Assembly: GCF_024758705.1 (NCBI RefSeq)
Contig: NZ_CP096971.1
Span: 1,426,001 to 1,490,000, forward strand
DNA: 64,000 nucleotides
Source: Sphingomonas sp. SUN019
GTDB taxonomy: Bacteria; Pseudomonadota; Alphaproteobacteria; Sphingomonadales; Sphingomonadaceae
Reading direction: 5' to 3'
Shown here: piece by piece, positions 16,314 through 24,906 of the stretch
Layout: the number at the start of each line of letters is the position of its first letter
How positions within the stretch are numbered: position 1 is the stretch's first letter
Translations under genes and position numbers: made by a program
The notes under the pieces: model-generated
Seen by the model: only the letters and a program-made list of their open reading frames with translations
The model's database searches: none
Told to the model about the DNA's origin: nothing

Positions 16314-16781
16314 ATGGCACAGCACAACTACACCGCGCGCATTGAATGGACCGGCAATCGCGGAACCGGGACCAGCGCCTACCGCGCCTACGACCGCACA
16401 TGGACGATCGCGACACCCGGCAAACCGCCGATCCATTGCTCGAACGATCCGCTGCTCGGCGGCGATCCGGCGCTGCCCAACCCCGAAGACCTGCTGCTGT
16501 CCTCGCTCTCCGCCTGCCACATGCTGTGGTATCTGCACCTCGCCAGCGAAGCCGGGATCGCGGTCCAATCCTACCGCGACGATCCCGTCGGCGTCGGGGA
16601 AACCACCCCCGACGGCGCCGGCCGCTTCCTCCGCGCAACGCTCAAACCCCACATCGTCATGCCCGCCGGCACCGACCTGACCACAGCCGACGCGATCCAC
16701 GACCGCATCCACGCCGTCTGCTTCATCGCGCGATCGGTGAATTTCCCAGTCGACTATGCGGCGACGTATGAGGAAAACTAA
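16314..16781 (+). CDS. OsmC family peroxiredoxin-like protein
   Basis: 155 aa. OsmC/Ohr proteins reduce organic hydroperoxides through a pair of cysteines. Both are present: Cys68 in LLSSLSACHMLWYLH and Cys136 in HAVCFIARSVNFP. The N-terminus (MAQHNYTARIEWTGNRGTGT) and the GGDPALPNPEDLLL stretch are typical of the OsmC subfamily. Start at ATG 16314, 41 bp from the divergent glycosyltransferase. No OhrR-type regulator is adjacent. Confidence 0.9.
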   Translation: MAQHNYTARIEWTGNRGTGTSAYRAYDRTWTIATPGKPPIHCSNDPLLGGDPALPNPEDLLLSSLSACHMLWYLHLASEAGIAVQSYRDDPVGVGETTPDGAGRFLRATLKPHIVMPAGTDLTTADAIHDRIHAVCFIARSVNFPVDYAATYEEN

Positions 16782-16800
16782 ATCCGCGTGCGCACCTAAC

Positions 16801-16867
16801 CCGTTCGCCCTGAGCGAAGTCGAAGGGCATGGGACTCATGTGCTTCGACTTCGCTCAGCACGAACGG
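16801..16867. repeat. Palindromic intergenic element, type 2
   Basis: Two 29-bp arms (16801-16829 and 16839-16867) with few mismatches, containing TTCGCCCTGAGCGAAG and its near complement CTTCGCTCAGCACGAA, around a 9-bp spacer. Read through on the plus strand it encodes PFALSEVEG, a peptide often seen where this widespread sphingomonad repeat intrudes into reading frames. It lies between convergent osmC-like and manA genes and may serve as a bidirectional terminator, though no T-tract is present. Confidence 0.8.
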
Positions 16868-16878
16868 AGGTGGTGCTC

Positions 16879-17706
16879 CTAAATCCGCGTATCACCCGGA
16901 TACGCGAACAACAGATCGCTGCCCGCGTCGGCCTCCAGCGTCTCGGTCCCGTCGATCAGCACGCATTGCCCGGCGATCCAGCCGATCCCGCCGATCGTGC
17001 CCGCGCCCTTCACCGGCACCAGCCAGCCGTCGACGCCCTCGGGCAGCACCACGTCACGCGTGCCGCCGCCCCAGCGCTCCAGCACGAATTTCGGCCCTTC
17101 CACCAAAATCGTACGGCCTTCGCTCACTTCGCCCGGCATCGGCGGGGCGACCCACGGCTCCAGGTCCGCCACCGCGACGCCGTCGTCCAGATGCAGTTCG
17201 CGCGGGCGGCCGTAATCGTACAGCCGGTACGTCGTGTCCGAATTCTGCTGCACCTCGATCACGGTCAGCCCCGCGCCGATCGCATGGATCACGCCCGAAT
17301 GCGAATAATAGAATTCACCCGCCTTCACGCTTTTCCAGTCGAGCTTGTCCTCGATCGACCCGTCCAGCGCCGATTCGCGCAATTCGTCCGCGGTCATCGT
17401 CACCTTGGGACCGATCGCGATCGTCGAATCGGGTTCTGCGTCCAGGATCAGCCAGCATTCGTCCTTGCCGCGCGGCAGCCCGCGTTTCTGCGCCTCGGCA
17501 TCCGACGGATGATCCTGCACCGACAGTTTTTCGCTGGTGAACAGGTATTTGATGAGCAAATCGGGATCGCGCACGCCCTTCGGCGCCTCGAACCACACTT
17601 CGCCGATCGGCTCGGCATCGGGCGCAGGATCGGGGAAGCCGGGATACAGCGTATGCCGGCCCCACGGCTTTTCGACGCGTTTCGTGGTCAGCAAGGTGGC
17701 GGTCAT
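16879..17706 (-). CDS. manA: Mannose-6-phosphate isomerase, class I
   Basis: 275 aa cupin enzyme interconverting mannose 6-phosphate and fructose 6-phosphate for GDP-mannose and polysaccharide precursors. Zinc ligands can be read as His in QDHPSD, Glu in GKDECWLIL and His in SHSGVIHAIG. The N-terminus KRVEKPWGRHTLYPGF is characteristic of the family. I start at the ATG at 17706 (MTATLLTTKRVEKPWG). A frame beginning at 17757 would add a basic, unconserved stretch. It is shorter than the E. coli enzyme, as in other alphaproteobacterial versions. Divergent from bamD. Confidence 0.88.
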   Translation of the reverse strand: MTATLLTTKRVEKPWGRHTLYPGFPDPAPDAEPIGEVWFEAPKGVRDPDLLIKYLFTSEKLSVQDHPSDAEAQKRGLPRGKDECWLILDAEPDSTIAIGPKVTMTADELRESALDGSIEDKLDWKSVKAGEFYYSHSGVIHAIGAGLTVIEVQQNSDTTYRLYDYGRPRELHLDDGVAVADLEPWVAPPMPGEVSEGRTILVEGPKFVLERWGGGTRDVVLPEGVDGWLVPVKGAGTIGGIGWIAGQCVLIDGTETLEADAGSDLLFAYPGDTRI

Positions 17707-17820
17707 GGCGGTGCGTGTCCGATGCGAGGAAGCGAGCAGACGAAACGCTGTCCGCACGCGTCGGTTGCGGTTGCGAAGGCCATTGTTACGATATGCGCGT
17801 CTGCGCTAAGAGCGCCTTCG

Positions 17821-18816
17821 ATGCGTACCACCATGTTCCGCCCGCTCGCGATCTCGCTGATCGCCGCCCTCGCGCTCCCGATCGCGGGTTGCGCCCGCAA
17901 TTCGGCCAAGGGCGACCTGCCCTATGTCGCGCGCGACGTGGGTACGCTCTACACCGCGGCGAAGGAACGGCTCGACAAGGGTCAGTACAAGCAGGCGGCG
18001 GCATTGTTCGACGAGGTCGAGCGCCAGCATCCCTATTCGGTCTGGGCGCGCCGCGCGCAGCTGATGGGCGCGTTCAGTTACTACCTCAACCGCGATTACA
18101 CCGAATCGATCCAGTCGGCGCAGCGCTTCCTGTCGGTCCATCCCGGCAACCGCGACGCGCCTTATGCTTATTACCTCATCGCGCTCAGTTATTACGAACA
18201 GATCAGCGACGTGACCCGCGATCAGAAGATCACGACGCAGGCGCAGGATGCGCTGGGCGAACTGGTCCGCCGCTATCCCAATTCACGCTACGCCGCCGAT
18301 GCGCGGCTGAAGACAGACCTGGTGCGCGATCATCTGGCGGGCAAGGAGATGGAGGTTGGGCGTTTCTACGGCCGCCGCGGCCAGTGGCTCGCCGCGACGC
18401 TGCGCTACCGCAAGGTCATCGACAATTACCAGACGACGACGCACACGCCCGAGGCGCTGATGCGGCTGACCGAGACGTACCTCGCATTGGGCGTGCGGCC
18501 CGAGGCGGAAAAGGCAGCGGCGGTGCTCGGCGCGAACTATCCCGAAACCGACTGGTACGAACGCGCGTACAAACTGATGCGCGAATATCCGGTGACGGCG
18601 ATCGCCCCGCTGCCGCCGGGCCAGCCTGTGATCCCGGTCGGCACCCGCCCCGCAACCTCGATCCCCGGCACCACCGACACGCCCACCCCCGCCGCCGATG
18701 CGCCGGGCGCGCCGACGCCCGCGACGACCAGCGGCGGCGCTGGCGGCACGAACACGGGCACGACCCCCAGACCCACGACCCCGACCGGCACGCCACCGGG
18801 TTCGCCCAACGGCTAG
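17821..18816 (+). CDS. bamD: Outer membrane protein assembly factor BamD
   Basis: 331 aa lipoprotein of the BAM complex that inserts beta-barrel proteins in the outer membrane. A lipoprotein signal ends at PIAGC (Cys24). The body is TPR-like helices (YTAAKERLDKGQYKQAAALF, YPNSRYAADARLKTDLVRDH). The C-terminal 70 residues are a Pro/Thr/Gly/Ala low-complexity tail common in sphingomonads. ATG 17821 and ATG 17833 (MFRPLAISL) are both possible, and the lipobox is kept either way. recN starts 58 bp downstream. Confidence 0.93.
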   Translation: MRTTMFRPLAISLIAALALPIAGCARNSAKGDLPYVARDVGTLYTAAKERLDKGQYKQAAALFDEVERQHPYSVWARRAQLMGAFSYYLNRDYTESIQSAQRFLSVHPGNRDAPYAYYLIALSYYEQISDVTRDQKITTQAQDALGELVRRYPNSRYAADARLKTDLVRDHLAGKEMEVGRFYGRRGQWLAATLRYRKVIDNYQTTTHTPEALMRLTETYLALGVRPEAEKAAAVLGANYPETDWYERAYKLMREYPVTAIAPLPPGQPVIPVGTRPATSIPGTTDTPTPAADAPGAPTPATTSGGAGGTNTGTTPRPTTPTGTPPGSPNG

Positions 18817-18874
18817 GGTACACCCAACGGAACAAAACGTGTCGCTCGTTCCGAAAATCGGCTAGGCGAACGCG

Positions 18875-20536
18875 ATGCTGACCGCGCTGGCCATTCGCGA
18901 CGTCGTCCTGATCGAGGCGCTGGACCTCGATTTCCACGCCGGTCTGGGCGTGCTGACGGGCGAAACCGGCGCGGGAAAATCGATCCTGCTCGATGCGCTT
19001 GGCCTGGCGCTCGGCGCGCGCGGCGACAGCGGACTGGTGCGGCACGGTGCGACGCAGGCAGCTGTAACCGCCAGCTTCGACCTGCCCGACGCCTCCCCCG
19101 CATGGGCGTTGCTGGAGGAAAACGGGCTGGAGCGCGAACCCGGCGAGCCGCTGATGATCCGGCGGCTGGTGAAGGCCGACGGCGGCAGCCGCGGGTTCGT
19201 CAACGATCAGCCCGCCTCCGCCGCGCTGCTCCGCGAATTGGGCCGCCATTTGGTGGAGATCCACGGCCAGCATGACGACCGCGGATTGCTCGCGCCCGCC
19301 GGCCATCGCGCGTTGCTCGACGCGTTCGGGCGGATCGACACCAGCGCGACCACGACGGCATGGACCGCGTTCCGCGCTGCGGAGGGCGCTTTGGCCACGG
19401 CGCGCGCGGAAATCGACACCGCCGCGCGCGACCGCGAATGGCTCGAACACGCGGTCGCCGAGCTCGGCAAGCTCGCCCCCGAACCCGGCGAAGAGGAAAC
19501 GCTCGCCGACCGCCGCCGCCTGATGCAGCGATCCGAAAAGATCGCCGATGATCTGCGCGCGGTGGAGGCGCATCTGGAGGGGTCGGACGGGGCGCTGTCG
19601 CATTTGCGGCAGGCGGCGCGCATCCTCGATCGGATCGGGCCGGATCATGCGGCGCTCGCCGATGCGCTCGCCGCGGTCGACCGCGCGGTGATCGAGGGCG
19701 CGGTGGCGGAGGAGCGGTTGATCGAGGCGCGCCACGCGCTCGCCTTCGATCCCAACGCGCTCGACGACGACGAGACGCGGCTGTTCGAGCTGCGCGCGAT
19801 GGCGCGCAAACACCGCGTCCAGCCCGACGATCTGGCGGACCTGGCGGCCGACCTGCGCGGCAAGCTCGAACGGCTCGACGCGGGCGAGGAAGGCATCGCC
19901 GCGCTGGAGGCGAAGGTCGCTGCGACGCGCGCTGCTTATACCAAGGCCGCCACTACATTAACCGAGGCGCGCACCGCCGCCGCCGCACGGCTCGACGCCG
20001 CGGTGGCGGGCGAACTGAAGCCGCTGAAGCTGGATGCCGCACGTTTCCGCACCGCCATCGCGCCGACATCGGAGGACGGCTGGGGCGCATCCGGCCGCGA
20101 CCGCGTGGAATTCGAAATCTCGACCAACCCCGGCGCGCCGTTCGCGCCGCTGACGAAGATCGCCAGCGGCGGCGAATTGTCGCGCTTCATCCTCGCGCTG
20201 AAGGTCGCGCTGGCCGAACAGGGCGGGGCGGCGACGATGATCTTCGACGAGATCGACCGCGGCGTCGGCGGCGCGGTCGCCTCCGCGATCGGCGAACGCC
20301 TCGCGCGGCTGGCGACCCGCGCGCAGTTGCTGGTCGTCACGCACAGCCCGCAGGTCGCCGCGCGAGGGAGCGCGCATCTGCTGATCGCCAAGAGCCACGA
20401 CGGCATCGTCACCCGCACCGGCGTCCGTTCGCTGGGCGTGGCCGAACGCCGCGAAGAGATCGCGCGGATGCTGTCGGGCGCGTCGATCACCGACGAAGCC
20501 CGCGCGCAGGCCAACCGCCTGCTGGAGACCGTCTGA
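18875..20536 (+). CDS. recN: DNA repair protein RecN
   Basis: 553 aa SMC-like ATPase acting in double-strand break repair. Walker A GETGAGKS lies at about residues 28-35, the ABC signature ASGGELSRF at about 429-437, and Walker B MIFDEIDRGVGG at about 455-466. The central part is charged helical coiled coil. Family length. The gene order bamD-recN is common in alphaproteobacteria. Its TGA overlaps the start of the next gene (ATGA), indicating translational coupling to the zinc exporter gene. Confidence 0.97.
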   Translation: MLTALAIRDVVLIEALDLDFHAGLGVLTGETGAGKSILLDALGLALGARGDSGLVRHGATQAAVTASFDLPDASPAWALLEENGLEREPGEPLMIRRLVKADGGSRGFVNDQPASAALLRELGRHLVEIHGQHDDRGLLAPAGHRALLDAFGRIDTSATTTAWTAFRAAEGALATARAEIDTAARDREWLEHAVAELGKLAPEPGEEETLADRRRLMQRSEKIADDLRAVEAHLEGSDGALSHLRQAARILDRIGPDHAALADALAAVDRAVIEGAVAEERLIEARHALAFDPNALDDDETRLFELRAMARKHRVQPDDLADLAADLRGKLERLDAGEEGIAALEAKVAATRAAYTKAATTLTEARTAAAARLDAAVAGELKPLKLDAARFRTAIAPTSEDGWGASGRDRVEFEISTNPGAPFAPLTKIASGGELSRFILALKVALAEQGGAATMIFDEIDRGVGGAVASAIGERLARLATRAQLLVVTHSPQVAARGSAHLLIAKSHDGIVTRTGVRSLGVAERREEIARMLSGASITDEARAQANRLLETV

Positions 20537-21468
20537 TGAGCGGGCACGCGCACACCCACGCGCACGGGCATGACCACGGCCACGCGCACGGCCATTCCCA
20601 CGCCCCTGCACGCTGGGACCGCGCCTTCGCGATCGGCATCGCGCTGAACCTTGCCTATGTGCTGGTCGAGGGCGGCGCGGGGCTGTGGATCGGGTCGGTC
20701 GCGCTGCTGGCCGATGCGGGGCATAATTTGTCCGACGTGCTCGGCTTAGCGGTCGCATGGGGCGGCGCGACGCTGGCGCGCAAGCGCCCGTCGAAGCGCT
20801 TTACCTACGGCCTGAAAAGCTCGACGATCCTCGCCGCGCTCGCCAATGCGTTGCTGTTGCTGGTCGCGCTCGGCGCGATCGTGCTCGAATCGGTGCAGCG
20901 CTTCTGGCAGCCCGCCGCCATCCCCGGCCTGACCGTCTCCGCCATCGCCGCGATCGGCATCCTGGTGAACACCGCCACCGCGCTGATGTTCGCGCGCGGG
21001 CGCAAGGGCGACGTCAACATCCGCGGCGCATACCTACACATGGCCGCCGACGCAGCGGTGTCGGCGGGGGTCGTCGTCGCAGGCATCGCGATCTGGGCGA
21101 CCGGCGCGGGCTGGATCGACCCCGTCGTCAGCCTGGTCATCGCCGCACTGATCTTCTGGCAGACCTGGGGCCTGCTCCGCGAAACGACCGAAATGGCGCT
21201 CAACGCCGTCCCGCGCGGGATCGATTACGACGCGGTGCTGGCGGCGCTGGGGGAGCTTCCGGGCGTCGCCCGCGTCCACCACCTCCACATCTGGCCAATG
21301 TCCACCACCGAACCCGTCCTGACCGCCCACCTCCTGATGCCCGCCGGCCATCCCGGCGACGCGTTTCTGAACGAAGCACAGGCAATGCTCCACGCCCGCT
21401 TCGCGATCGGCCACGCGACGTTGCAGGTGGAGACGGATGGGGCGGGGTGTGGGGTTGGAGCGGGCTGA
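20536..21468 (+). CDS. Cation diffusion facilitator, zinc/cadmium exporter
   Basis: 310 aa inner-membrane antiporter of the CDF (ZitB/CzcD) family. The N-terminus is a His-rich metal-binding stretch (HAHTHAHGHDHGHAHGH), followed by six membrane helices. Metal-site motifs are LLADAGHNLSD in helix 2 and HMAADAAVS in helix 5. The cytoplasmic C-terminal domain has VARVHHLHIWPMSTTEPVLT. The start codon overlaps the recN stop by one base. Substrate (Zn, possibly Cd or Co) is inferred from the family. Confidence 0.92.
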   Translation: MSGHAHTHAHGHDHGHAHGHSHAPARWDRAFAIGIALNLAYVLVEGGAGLWIGSVALLADAGHNLSDVLGLAVAWGGATLARKRPSKRFTYGLKSSTILAALANALLLLVALGAIVLESVQRFWQPAAIPGLTVSAIAAIGILVNTATALMFARGRKGDVNIRGAYLHMAADAAVSAGVVVAGIAIWATGAGWIDPVVSLVIAALIFWQTWGLLRETTEMALNAVPRGIDYDAVLAALGELPGVARVHHLHIWPMSTTEPVLTAHLLMPAGHPGDAFLNEAQAMLHARFAIGHATLQVETDGAGCGVGAG

Positions 21469-21526
21469 GGGACTATGGCCGATGTTGGTGGAAAACGGAC
21501 CGGCAGCTATCGGGAGAATTAGGCAA

Positions 21527-21766
21527 TCAGCGCCACACGGCTCGGCCTTTTCCGTAACCGGGGTGACGCGCCTCGAACTCATCCATGAAGGCTAAGCGAG
21601 CTTGATCCAGCATCTGACAAGCGTCCGGTGAGTAGCCGTAGTCGCCAGCATCGGCGAGCATGTCGTAAAGCCCTAGCATGAATACCTGATAGCGCTCGGC
21701 GGGGTCCTTGATGTGCCCCATTTCGTCTGTTTCACGTCCGAAGCCGTCGTAGGTTTGTGACACCAC
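21527..21766 (-). CDS. Small hypothetical protein, 79 aa
   Basis: Not recognised. A soluble, acidic small protein (GFGRETDEMGHIKDPAERYQ, then FMLGLYDMLADAGDYGYSPD, ending HPGYGKGRAVWR). The open frame has good codon use but a GTG start (21766 or 21763), and the local composition is less GC-rich than its neighbours. It converges with the zinc exporter gene. No motif or operon partner suggests a job. It may be a recent acquisition. Confidence 0.5.
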   Translation of the reverse strand: MVSQTYDGFGRETDEMGHIKDPAERYQVFMLGLYDMLADAGDYGYSPDACQMLDQARLAFMDEFEARHPGYGKGRAVWR

Positions 21767-21871
21767 AATTGCCCTTTAACGCGCGTCCAGTCGGCATAGT
21801 GCGTCCCGCAGGCTACGGCGGTCAACGGCAAGTTTCAGGAGTGCGCCCCTTCAAGTCGAGTATCCGCAAGT

Positions 21872-22006
21872 GGGCGAAAGCCGTCATCACGTTTTCCTAC
21901 ACGATGCGACCCTGTTAGGTTAGGGCTGGCTGGCTATCGAACGTTCTTTCACTTCGTCGATCCCTTCCGCGCGAGCACGTCGATCGGCGCTCTCGACATT
22001 GGCGGG
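21872..22006. repeat. Degenerate intergenic repeat, type 3, copy A
   Basis: Two sub-blocks recur elsewhere. GGGCGAAAGCCGTCATCACG plus TTTTCCTACACGATGC (21872-21907) matches the reverse complement of 40406-40441 at 34 of 36 positions. CGAACGTTCTTTCACTTCG and onward to 22006 matches 23242-23310 with scattered changes. The stretch 21767-22143 has no gene. Besides this repeat it holds a tandem 10-bp duplication GTGTGAACTT at 22046-22065. Confidence 0.65.
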
Positions 22007-22143
22007 CCTTGGTCGGGCGCGAACAACGCTCCGAGGTCACATACCGTGTGAACTTGTGTGAACTTTGGCACGCCGTACGGCCGATCACGCCGCCCCGCGC
22101 CGAAAGCCACCCTTAACCCTATCGCGGCATAACGCGACCGATC

Positions 22144-23139
22144 ATGCCGCCGCTTCCACCCATCACTGGCCAGCGCATGCCGCACGCCGCCGCCTGGCGG
22201 TTGGTCGGGGCGATGTACGCGGTCGCACTGGCACTCGGCTGGTGGCTGAGCTTCGGCTATGACGGGACCGACCTCAACCCCGTGGCCGCGGTCGCGACGT
22301 TTGCGCTGGCGATCGCGTTTCTGGCGCGCGGGCGCGGCTTTGGACGCATTGCTGCGGGTATCGACGCCAGTGTCGTGATGCTCGCGGGCAGCGTCGCGAC
22401 GGCGGTGCTTACCGCATTGTTCGCGACCAGCGCCTTGCCGTTGCAGGACGCCGCCCTCGCGCGCGCCGACACTCTGTTGTTCGGCGCCGCCTGGCCCGCA
22501 CTGCACCGCTGGATGGAGAGCCAGCCCACGCTGTCGTCGTTGCTGCGCGGCGCGTACGGCACGCTGGGGTGGCAGCCCTTCGTGCTGGTCGCGTTGCTTG
22601 CCGCCACCGGCCGCACCGAGCGGTTGTCGCGTCTGGTGTTCGGCTGGACCTTCGCGCTGATCGTCTGCGCGGCGATCTTTCCGTTCGTCGCGGCGCTTGG
22701 CCCCTACGTGCATTTCGGCTTCACCCCGGCGTCCAGCGACCTGCTGACCGCCGCCGCCCCCGGCTGGCATGCGCCGCAGGTGCTGGCGGGACTGCGCGAC
22801 GGATCGCTCTCCACGATCGGTGCGGCGAATTTGACCGGTCTGGTCGCCTTTCCCAGCTTTCACACCGCGGGCGCGGTGTTGCTGGGCTGGGCCGCGCTGG
22901 CGCTCCCCCGCCCCGTCGCCGCGCCGTTCGTCGTGCTGAACGTAGCGATGGTCGCCAGCACCCCGACCGTCGGCAGCCACTATCTGGTCGATACCGCGGC
23001 CGGCCTCTTGCTTGCGGTCGCGGCGATCAAAGTCAGCGACCGGCCATTGGATGTTCCGGCGCGGCCGCGAGCAGAATCGACAGGCCGTAAATCACCATGG
23101 CTATGGGCAGGGTGGCAAAGGCGAAGAAAGCACGTGTGA
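22144..23139 (+). CDS. PAP2 superfamily membrane phosphatase/phosphotransferase
   Basis: 331 aa polytopic membrane protein (about six helices). It carries PAP2 motif 2, VAFPSFHTAGAV, and motif 3, VGSHYLVDTAAG, giving the catalytic His pair and Asp. Motif 1 is not obvious. The layout resembles the inositol-phosphorylceramide/phospholipid phosphotransferase branch (PAP2_3), so a lipid head-group reaction is plausible. That is inference. The C-terminal tail after DRPLDVPARP is basic and may be repeat-derived, as the gene lies between two copies of the type 3 repeat. Confidence 0.78.
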   Translation: MPPLPPITGQRMPHAAAWRLVGAMYAVALALGWWLSFGYDGTDLNPVAAVATFALAIAFLARGRGFGRIAAGIDASVVMLAGSVATAVLTALFATSALPLQDAALARADTLLFGAAWPALHRWMESQPTLSSLLRGAYGTLGWQPFVLVALLAATGRTERLSRLVFGWTFALIVCAAIFPFVAALGPYVHFGFTPASSDLLTAAAPGWHAPQVLAGLRDGSLSTIGAANLTGLVAFPSFHTAGAVLLGWAALALPRPVAAPFVVLNVAMVASTPTVGSHYLVDTAAGLLLAVAAIKVSDRPLDVPARPRAESTGRKSPWLWAGWQRRRKHV

Positions 23140-23199
23140 TCGTCGGACTACGGACCCACGGGAGCCGAGTGACGCGGATGCAATCGCGCCGGTCGTTGC

Positions 23200-23310
23200 A
23201 TTTTCCTACATGGTTCCGATCTGGTAGGACTCGCCGACTGCCGAACGCTCTTTCACTTCGTCGATTACCTTCCACGTGAGCGCGCCGATCGGTGCTCTCA
23301 ACATTCGCGA
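23200..23310. repeat. Degenerate intergenic repeat, type 3, copy B
   Basis: Contains TTTTCCTACA (23201-23210) and CGAACGCTCTTTCACTTCG continuing to 23310, which parallels copy A at 21938-22006 in the same orientation. The two copies flank the PAP2 gene. The rest of the 23140-23541 gap holds CAACATTCGCG-type short direct repeats near 23300-23350, the 31-bp block at 23419-23449 and hairpins at 23459-23509. Confidence 0.6.
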
Positions 23311-23418
23311 CGAAAACAGCGCCAGCGTCTCAACATTCTCAACATTCGCGGGTCGTGACGGTCAGATGCACGCAAAGCCCCTCCGCTTTAGGGGAAGGGT
23401 TGGAAGCGCGAGAAAACG

Positions 23419-23449
23419 CGTTCTTGGCCTAACCTTAGCCTAACCTTCC
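23419..23449. repeat. 31-bp block shared with 40295-40325
   Basis: CGTTCTTGGCCTAACC followed by TTAGCCTAACCTTCC. The reverse complement occurs at 40295-40325 with 2 differences in 31. At both sites it lies 165-220 bp from a TTTTCCTAC block, suggesting the ends of one element whose middle has diverged. Confidence 0.6.
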
Positions 23450-23458
23450 GCCGGAAAC

Positions 23459-23509
23459 ACGCCGACGGCGAAGCCGTCGTCGGACGGGTCGGCCGTTCGC
23501 CGACCCGTC
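23459..23509. repeat. Paired hairpins downstream of polyprenyl synthase
   Basis: A perfect 11-bp stem GACGGGTCGGC (23483-23493) / GCCGACCCGTC (23499-23509) with a 5-nt loop, next to a second short hairpin GACGGC-GAA-GCCGTC. They are 33 bp past the stop of the minus-strand polyprenyl synthase gene. No T-tract is present, so any termination function is uncertain. Confidence 0.45.
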
Positions 23510-23541
23510 GGCCCCGCGGGCCTGTTGGGCCGCGCAGCGGC

Positions 23542-24552
23542 TCAATAGGCCCGCGCCACCGCGAACTCGACCGCTTCGACCATCGCGTCCTTCGCCTTGC
23601 CGCCGCCGAACACGCCCAGCGCATCGATCGCGCGCTGGCCGTAGTGGCGCGCGCGGGCCATCGTGTCGTCGACGGCTCGGCTTGCCTGCACCAGCCCAAT
23701 CGCGTGCGCGAAGTCCTCGTCCGAATCACGCCGCCCCTCGACCGCGTCCTTCCAGAACTTGCGGTCGACCTCCGATCCCCGCGCGTACGCCAGGATCACC
23801 GGCAGCGTCATCTTGCCCTCGCGGAAATCGTCGCCCGCGTCCTTGCCCATCGTGCCCGCGTCCGACGTGTAGTCGATCGCGTCGTCGACCAGCTGGAACG
23901 CGATCCCCAGATTGCGGCCATAGGCGTCGAGCGCGGCTTCCTCGCTGTCCGGCCGCTCCGCCACCACCGCGGCGATCTTGCACGCCGCCGCGAACAGCGC
24001 CGCGGTCTTGGCGTTGATGATGTCGAGATAGCGGTCCTCGCCGGTGTCGATCCGGCGCACCGCGGTCAGCTGGTTCACCTCGCCCTCCGCGATCACCGCG
24101 GAGGCGTTCGACAGGATCTTCAGCACCTTGAGACTCCCGTCCTCGACCATCAGCTCAAACGACCGCGAGAACAGGAAATCGCCGACCAGCACGCTCGCCG
24201 GATTGCCCCAGATGATGTTGGCGGTGCGCTTTCCGCGGCGCAGGTCGCTGCCGTCGACCACGTCGTCGTGCAGCAAGGTCGCGGTATGGATGAATTCGAC
24301 CGCGGCGGCCAGCCGGTGGTGGCGCGTCCCCGAATAGCCGAGCAACCGCGCGCTCGCCAGCGTCAGCATCGGGCGCAGCCGCTTCCCTCCGCCCGCGATC
24401 AGATGCCCGGCAAGCTCCGGAATCAGCGGGATTTCGGACTGCATCCGGTTCAGGATCGCAGCGTTGACCAGGTTCATGTCGCCCGCGACAAGCTGGATCA
24501 TCGGCTCGAGCGACGGTGCCCGGTTATTTAGGCGGTGGATGGTGGCGGTCAT
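23542..24552 (-). CDS. ispB: Polyprenyl diphosphate synthase (ubiquinone side chain)
   Basis: 336 aa trans-prenyltransferase adding isopentenyl units to make the long quinone side chain. Both Asp-rich motifs are present: DDVVD at about residues 96-100 (LLHDDVVDGSDLRRGKR) and DDAID at about 223-227 (FQLVDDAIDYTSD). The GGGKRLRPML and HTATLLHDD stretches are typical. Sphingomonads usually make a ten-unit chain, but length cannot be read here. I start at ATG 24552 (MTATIHRLN). The frame is open 21 codons further. Divergent from chorismate mutase. Confidence 0.92.
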   Translation of the reverse strand: MTATIHRLNNRAPSLEPMIQLVAGDMNLVNAAILNRMQSEIPLIPELAGHLIAGGGKRLRPMLTLASARLLGYSGTRHHRLAAAVEFIHTATLLHDDVVDGSDLRRGKRTANIIWGNPASVLVGDFLFSRSFELMVEDGSLKVLKILSNASAVIAEGEVNQLTAVRRIDTGEDRYLDIINAKTAALFAAACKIAAVVAERPDSEEAALDAYGRNLGIAFQLVDDAIDYTSDAGTMGKDAGDDFREGKMTLPVILAYARGSEVDRKFWKDAVEGRRDSDEDFAHAIGLVQASRAVDDTMARARHYGQRAIDALGVFGGGKAKDAMVEAVEFAVARAY

Positions 24553-24619
24553 CTGCGGCTTGCTTTGGCCCCGCCCCTTGTCCAACGCAAGTCCCGCAGC
24601 GACCGTGGGAGCCAACCAT

Positions 24620-24898
24620 ATGCCGGACGACGTTTTGCGGGGTTACCGGAAGAGCATCGACAATATCGACGCCGCGCTCGTCTGCCTGCTGGCGGAACGG
24701 TTCAAGGTGACGCAGGCGGTGGGACGGCACAAGGCGGAGTCGGGCATGCCCGCCGCCGATCCGGGCCGGGAGGACGCGCAGATCGCGCGGCTGCGGCGGC
24801 TGGCCGAGGAGGCCGAACTGGACCCGGAGTTCAGCGAGAAATTCCTGCGCTTCATCATTGATGAGGTGATCCGGCACCATGAGCGGTTGCGGGGTTAG
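24620..24898 (+). CDS. Chorismate mutase, AroQ type
   Basis: 92 aa, a stand-alone AroQ helical domain converting chorismate to prephenate for Phe and Tyr synthesis. It matches the family along its length: RKSIDNIDAALVCLLAERFK, VGRHKAESGMPAADPGRED, then a C-terminal helix FLRFIIDEVIRHHERLRG. The Arg and Lys residues that bind the substrate carboxylates (Arg10, Arg27, Lys38 region) are in place. No ACT, dehydratase or dehydrogenase domain is fused. Divergent from ispB by 67 bp. A type 1 repeat follows its stop. Confidence 0.92.
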   Translation: MPDDVLRGYRKSIDNIDAALVCLLAERFKVTQAVGRHKAESGMPAADPGREDAQIARLRRLAEEAELDPEFSEKFLRFIIDEVIRHHERLRG

Positions 24899-24906
24899 AT
24901 CGCGCT

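Noticed and set aside
22046-22065. Tandem GTGTGAACTT as a LexA (SOS) box
   Set aside because: Alphaproteobacterial LexA sites are GAAC-N7-GAAC; here the spacing is 6. It also lies next to no SOS gene. It remains a small unexplained direct repeat.
21949-22980. 343-residue minus-strand frame over the PAP2 gene
   Set aside because: Composition is Arg/Gln/Gly-rich low complexity and it is fully antisense to a gene with intact PAP2 motifs and membrane helices.
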